Assembly: GCA_016840025.1 (NCBI GenBank)
Contig: JAEOTF010000375.1
Coordinates: 1-7,878, forward strand
DNA length: 7,878 nucleotides
Origin: Candidatus Hodarchaeota archaeon
GTDB lineage: Archaea; Asgardarchaeota; Heimdallarchaeia; Hodarchaeales; YT1-039
Direction of reading: 5' to 3'
Shown here: positions 4,379 through 7,878 of the stretch, in pieces
How the letters are laid out: each line of letters starts with the position of its first letter
How positions within the stretch are numbered: the first letter of the stretch is position 1
Position numbers and translations under genes: made by a program
The notes under the pieces: generated by a model
Databases searched by the model: none
What the model was told of the DNA's origin: nothing
Seen by the model: the letters and a program-made list of their open reading frames with translations, nothing else

Positions 4379-7264
4379 ATGCGAATCCCAATGATTAGAA
4401 TGAGACTCCCGCTAACCTTGGTCTTTCGATCACTAAGAAAAACACCTTCACGAGCAATTCTGATGGTTTTAGGCCTTGCTACTGTCTGCGGTACATTAAC
4501 TACTACTTTTATTTACCTCGATTCGCTAAATTATCACTCTCTTTCACTTGCTTCTGAGTCAGTAGGTGAAATAGATCTTAGTATCACTCGTCCGTTTCAG
4601 AAAGAAACCTTTTGGTCAGATTTTGATTATGGGAGCTATTTTGATCCACGTAATGCTCTTCAAGCCTTAAATGCTAATTCATCCTTCATAGAGGTTTTTA
4701 AAGGCGTTACTATCCGTCATTTCTTTGCAGTTGAGGTTAATATCTCCAATAAATTGATAACTGCTCCAGCGATTGCCAGTAATTTCACACTGGAAGATAT
4801 GCTTGGTATCGGTAGACTCGAACCAAGATTTCAATTCTCAGATCCACCAGCAAAAATTGAGAATTTAACTCAATTTCACCCAGAGATTGTATTATCAAGT
4901 GATTTTGAGCCATTAATAGGAGATAGTGCGGAACTACCTCTTAAAATAGAAGTAGAAAACGAAACAATTGAATTTAATGCTACAATCCTAGGTTATGTTA
5001 CAGATCATTTACGATTTGGAGCGATCAGTACTGGATTATACCTTCTCTTTGATCTCAAATGGATCTCCACAGCGTTAAACTCCATCCCTTTCGTCTATTC
5101 TGTTTTTGAAAAATATGCTTTCTCTCGACTTGTTGGTACATTTAAAAATCCTGAAAAGATCTACAAGGTTGAAAATATTGATGGGATGGTCAAAGAAAGT
5201 CAAAAATTAGGGAATATGATTCAGGAAGTCTTGAATAGAGTAACAATAAAGCCATTTGAGTTGCAGGTTAGTTTCCCTCGTATTTCTGAAATTAGGGATT
5301 TTGAAGATAGTATGATCTACACCCGTATCTACACGTTCTTCGTATCTACTGTGGTAGCGATTATTGGCGGTTTACTTTTTTTTGGTATTGCTACCACCAA
5401 TTTCAGGGAACGAATTCGTGAATTTGGAATATTAAGAACACTTGGTCTCAAGAATAGAGAAATTTGGCTCCTAACCATAATGGAAGGTCTATTCTTAATC
5501 ATTGGGAGTGATATTTTAGGTTTATTTGGTGGGACATTCTTTTCTATTCTTTTTTTTGATATGATTATTCCTGATGCGAAAGTAGGACCCATTGTCCGCC
5601 CTTCATCGCTTATGAACAGTGCAGTCATCTGTTTGATAATCGGAATTGGGTGTGTGGTCGTCCCTGCCTACAAATGTTCAAGAATTCGGATTGTTGAAGC
5701 TAATTCTCCTTCTGGAAGACCATTTGCAACTCCTACTTTTCCTTCTAGGCGACGTTATGCTTTACTTTTGGTGTTATATGGATTTATTCTCTCTATTGTC
5801 TCAATTTTTGTATATTTTATCGTGCCTATGGCTTTTACACGACGAAAGCCAGGAATGTTATCATTAATCTATTTCCTTACGATTATAACACTTCTCCTGG
5901 GCACTAGTCTCATAGGAGTAGGGGGTATTTTACCAATTAGTGAAAAGATTCTAATAGGACTTACAAGTCTCTTCACCAAAACCCAGAAAGTAACAGAAAT
6001 TGTTGCTCGTAGTCTTACCGCTAATAGAAGACGTTATACTACTACAGCACTGATTCTCACATTTACTTTTGCATTTATTATCTACAGTGGGAGTGTAAGA
6101 GAAGTTGACATTGAAAAATCAACTTGGCGTTCACGTTCTCAAATTGGGGCAGATATTAGCATTAGAAAGAGAGATAATGGATTTATTCATAATGCATCTG
6201 ATCCGTTTTCGCCTTTTCCTTCCAATATCAAAGATACAATATTAAAACAAAGTGGAGAGATTCGGTCTATTTCAGGGGTGACGCCCTCTCTTAATCAACC
6301 TGACTTTGGACTTAAAGCCTATGCAGGAGATGCGGGATATATCCTCCATATCTCGGCTAGGATTTGGGGTATTGATTCTAATTTCTCTTCCGCTCTGTTT
6401 ACAGATACCTTTCAATTTCGTGAAGGCGATCTTAAGGATTTTGAGGAAGTTACTTCAAGCACAACCCACCATGCAATCATTTCTGGCGCTTTAGCGTCAT
6501 ATCTTAACTTAAAGAAAGGAGATACCCTTCGTATTCACTTAGAAAGTCGTGATCCCTTTGGTACAACCGATTCTTTGTTTCAAATTAGTGCTATTGTTGA
6601 AAAAGTACCGGGTTTTTCTGATCATTTCCATACAAGTGATATACATGCTTCAAACGACGGTATTTTTATTTCCTTGAATGCGTGGCTTGGCTTAATTCAA
6701 GATCTTCGTAGTGAGGTTACAGAACTATCCTATAATTATCTTTTTGTTAAAACTGATCCAGATAATGCCAAGGTTATAGGATCTCGCTTAAAAGCTTCCT
6801 TCAGCGTAGGCACATCAGTTTTACTCACACAATCTGCTATCAACTCAATCAAGGAAACTGCAAAAGAAGCAATCATGCTATATACCGTTTTATCAATACT
6901 TGGAGGAACATTAGGTCTTTTTGGGGTAATAACATCAATGTATGCATCAGTAAAAGAGAGATATAGGGAGATCGGAATATTACGAGGGTTAGGACTCCGT
7001 AATCGAGATGTTAGAATGGCAATTCTTTTAGAATCCCTGATTCTAACAAGTTCTTCTTCTTTAGTTGGATCTATAGCTGGTTTTGTAATTTCATTAGCTT
7101 TTCAATTACAGAGTGCTTGGATTCATGAAGCTCCTCTTTTCTTATCTATTCCTTGGTATTTTATTGGTCTTCTTTTTATCTTTTCACTATTAATAGGACT
7201 TATAGGAGCTCTTGTGCCAACAACAACAATTCTAAGAAAACGTACAGTTCGAGAATTTCTATAA
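4379..7264 (+). CDS. Ten-helix FtsX/MacB-like ABC permease, both halves fused
   Basis: This 961-residue permease of a type VII ABC complex is the likely partner of the divergent ATPase. Helices are predicted at about 25-47, 318-340, 363-395, 412-432, 459-485, 494-516, 555-572, 832-856, 880-910 and 926-948. Large external domains span 48-315 and 573-830 (MacB core-like). Each half has the FtsX coupling segment after the helix: FRERIREFGILRTLGLKNRE (342-361) and KERYREIGILRGLGLRNRD (859-877), a clear internal duplication. The eight N-x-S/T sequons I found all lie in the two external domains. The order 1+3+3+3 helices resembles LolC and LolE, or two MacB subunits, joined by extra helices. The ATG at 4379 directly follows an in-frame TAA (4376-4378), so no longer form is possible; the ATGs at 4391 and 4400 are alternatives. 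Such systems move lipids or peptides or transmit force; the archaeal substrate is unknown. Confidence 0.92.
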   Translation: MRIPMIRMRLPLTLVFRSLRKTPSRAILMVLGLATVCGTLTTTFIYLDSLNYHSLSLASESVGEIDLSITRPFQKETFWSDFDYGSYFDPRNALQALNANSSFIEVFKGVTIRHFFAVEVNISNKLITAPAIASNFTLEDMLGIGRLEPRFQFSDPPAKIENLTQFHPEIVLSSDFEPLIGDSAELPLKIEVENETIEFNATILGYVTDHLRFGAISTGLYLLFDLKWISTALNSIPFVYSVFEKYAFSRLVGTFKNPEKIYKVENIDGMVKESQKLGNMIQEVLNRVTIKPFELQVSFPRISEIRDFEDSMIYTRIYTFFVSTVVAIIGGLLFFGIATTNFRERIREFGILRTLGLKNREIWLLTIMEGLFLIIGSDILGLFGGTFFSILFFDMIIPDAKVGPIVRPSSLMNSAVICLIIGIGCVVVPAYKCSRIRIVEANSPSGRPFATPTFPSRRRYALLLVLYGFILSIVSIFVYFIVPMAFTRRKPGMLSLIYFLTIITLLLGTSLIGVGGILPISEKILIGLTSLFTKTQKVTEIVARSLTANRRRYTTTALILTFTFAFIIYSGSVREVDIEKSTWRSRSQIGADISIRKRDNGFIHNASDPFSPFPSNIKDTILKQSGEIRSISGVTPSLNQPDFGLKAYAGDAGYILHISARIWGIDSNFSSALFTDTFQFREGDLKDFEEVTSSTTHHAIISGALASYLNLKKGDTLRIHLESRDPFGTTDSLFQISAIVEKVPGFSDHFHTSDIHASNDGIFISLNAWLGLIQDLRSEVTELSYNYLFVKTDPDNAKVIGSRLKASFSVGTSVLLTQSAINSIKETAKEAIMLYTVLSILGGTLGLFGVITSMYASVKERYREIGILRGLGLRNRDVRMAILLESLILTSSSSLVGSIAGFVISLAFQLQSAWIHEAPLFLSIPWYFIGLLFIFSLLIGLIGALVPTTTILRKRTVREFL

Positions 7265-7285
7265 AAGACATAATTTCTTATCCCA

Positions 7286-7334
7286 TTTTTTGATTGGTGA
7301 ATAATAAAAGACATAATTTCTTATCACTTTTTTT
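7286..7334 (+). terminator. Two poly-T tracts, likely permease terminator
   Basis: T6 (7286-7291) and T7 (7328-7334) follow the permease stop by 22 and 64 bases, without a hairpin. Archaeal RNA polymerase often terminates at such runs. The second may lie inside the argS promoter or leader. Confidence 0.4.
7298..7310 (+). promoter_or_regulatory. Possible TATA element for argS
   Basis: TGAATAATAAAAG is formed at the junction of the two repeat copies. Transcription starting about 26 bases downstream, near 7331, would give a leader of about 20 bases that carries the GGAG site. The duplication itself may have created this junction promoter. The consensus match is weak. Confidence 0.3.
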
Positions 7335-7338
7335 GATC

Positions 7339-7342
7339 GGAG
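7339..7342 (+). promoter_or_regulatory. Ribosome-binding site deciding the TTG start of argS
   Basis: GGAG lies 9 bases before the TTG at 7352. The in-frame TGA at 7334-7336 excludes any longer start, and the next ATG (7397) has no such site and would cut into the N-terminal domain. Confidence 0.6.
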
Positions 7343-7351
7343 AATTTACAA

Positions 7352-7878
7352 TTGCGCCGTTATTACTCTTTAATAGCTAATTCAATCACATTTATTATGG
7401 AAAACAAAGGATATGAAAAACTAGAGGCAAAAGAAATACTCCAGTCTCTCGAACAGCCCCCTGAGCCGTCAATGGGAGACATAGCCTCAACTATCTGCTT
7501 TCGTTTGGCTAAAATGGTAAAGAAAAATCCACTAGACCTCGCAGAGGAACTAACTAGTGAACTCACTTCAAGTAGAGAGCTAAAGGATTTAATGGTGGAG
7601 ATTAAAGCTAGCCATCCAGGTTACATTAACTTCCGTCTTAACCAGCAAAAAATATCGGAAGAAATCATTGAAGAAGTTTTAAAGCAAAAAGAAAACTTTG
7701 GTGAAACGGAAATGGGAGAGGGACAGAAAGTAATTATCGAGCATACATCCACAAATCCCACTAAACCACTCCATATCGGTCACCTTAGGAACGCCATACT
7801 TGGGGATATCATTGCTCGTATCCACGGAGTAACAGGATGGAATGTTGAAATTCAAAATCTTATCAACGAGTCGGGTAA
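7352..7878 (+). CDS. argS: Arginyl-tRNA synthetase, N-terminal part (3' end outside window)
   Basis: This class I aminoacyl-tRNA synthetase charges tRNA-Arg in the cytoplasm. The first 175 codons are present and the frame runs off the right edge. Residues 1 to about 110 form the N-terminal Add1 domain that recognises the tRNA D-loop, with the familiar PPEPSMGDIAS and FRLAKMVKKNP segments. The catalytic domain begins with IIEHTSTNPTKPLHIGHLRN, which holds the HIGH motif at residues 141-144 and the lysine before it, then the VEIQNLINESG strand. This arrangement of E-H-T-S-x-N-P before HIGH is specific for ArgRS. The start is TTG, chosen from GGAG 9 bases upstream and an in-frame stop just before it. 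It follows the permease by 87 bases, filled by the tandem repeat, and is probably transcribed separately. Confidence 0.95.
   Translation, partial: MRRYYSLIANSITFIMENKGYEKLEAKEILQSLEQPPEPSMGDIASTICFRLAKMVKKNPLDLAEELTSELTSSRELKDLMVEIKASHPGYINFRLNQQKISEEIIEEVLKQKENFGETEMGEGQKVIIEHTSTNPTKPLHIGHLRNAILGDIIARIHGVTGWNVEIQNLINESG

Larger units (their letters stand above)
7261..7345 (+). repeat. 42-base tandem repeat between the permease stop and argS
   Basis: Two copies, 7261-7302 and 7304-7345, are separated by one base and match at 38 of 42 positions; the first 22 bases are identical. The first copy begins one base before the permease stop TAA. Each copy ends with a T-run (T6 at 7286-7291, T7 at 7328-7334), then TGATYGGWGAAT. 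The T-runs could terminate permease transcripts. The second copy's GGAG is the argS ribosome-binding site. It looks like a local duplication of the argS upstream region. Confidence 0.85.

Noticed and set aside
5329..5867. Open frames on both strands within the permease (5329-5628 minus, 5646-5867 plus)
   Set aside because: They are shadows of the permease gene, whose helices and motifs explain this stretch fully.
3560..7264. Naming the ABC pair lolD/lolCE or macB
   Set aside because: Those names imply outer-membrane lipoprotein sorting or TolC-linked efflux, which does not fit a probable archaeon.
7363..7566. 67-codon minus-strand open frame within the start of argS
   Set aside because: It lies opposite the well-conserved Add1 domain of argS, and its serine-rich translation is a shadow.

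Overview
The window reads as AT-rich archaeal DNA, probably from a mesophile. The evidence is TTG and GTG starts beside ATG, a TATA-like element about 26 bases before a start codon with no Shine-Dalgarno (a leaderless pattern), poly-T tracts at gene ends, an arginyl-tRNA synthetase of archaeal/eukaryotic look, and surface proteins whose N-x-S/T sequons fall only in parts predicted to be outside the cell. An Asgard or other uncultured archaeal lineage is possible, but nothing here proves the phylum.

Layout: (1) bases 1-1179, plus strand: a metal-dependent dipeptidase of family M19, whose reading frame runs open through the left edge. (2) 1344-1898, plus: a small membrane-anchored surface protein of unknown function, with a possible folded leader in front of it. 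(3) 1965-4249, minus: a compact three-gene cluster read as ABC ATPase, then RimK-like ATP-grasp ligase, then a short QueG-like double 4Fe-4S protein. The genes are separated by 7 bases and then overlap by 8. (4) 4250-4378: a 129-base divergent control region with a TATA element, a 10-base direct repeat across the ATPase start, and a 6+6 inverted repeat. (5) 4379-7264, plus: a 961-residue ten-helix FtsX/MacB-type permease, the obvious partner of the divergent ATPase. (6) 7261-7345: a nearly perfect 42-base tandem repeat running from the permease stop codon to the argS ribosome-binding site. (7) 7352 to the right edge, plus: the N-terminal part of arginyl-tRNA synthetase, starting at TTG.

How the genes may work together: the ATPase and permease almost certainly form one type VII ABC (MacB/LolCDE/FtsX-like) complex, with both permease halves in one chain. 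The ligase and Fe-S protein are translationally linked to the ATPase gene. The most interesting open question is whether they form a small cofactor- or peptide-modifying pathway linked to that transporter, or are only co-transcribed. M19 dipeptidase and argS look like unrelated neighbours. No mobile element, CRISPR array, tRNA or rRNA was seen.
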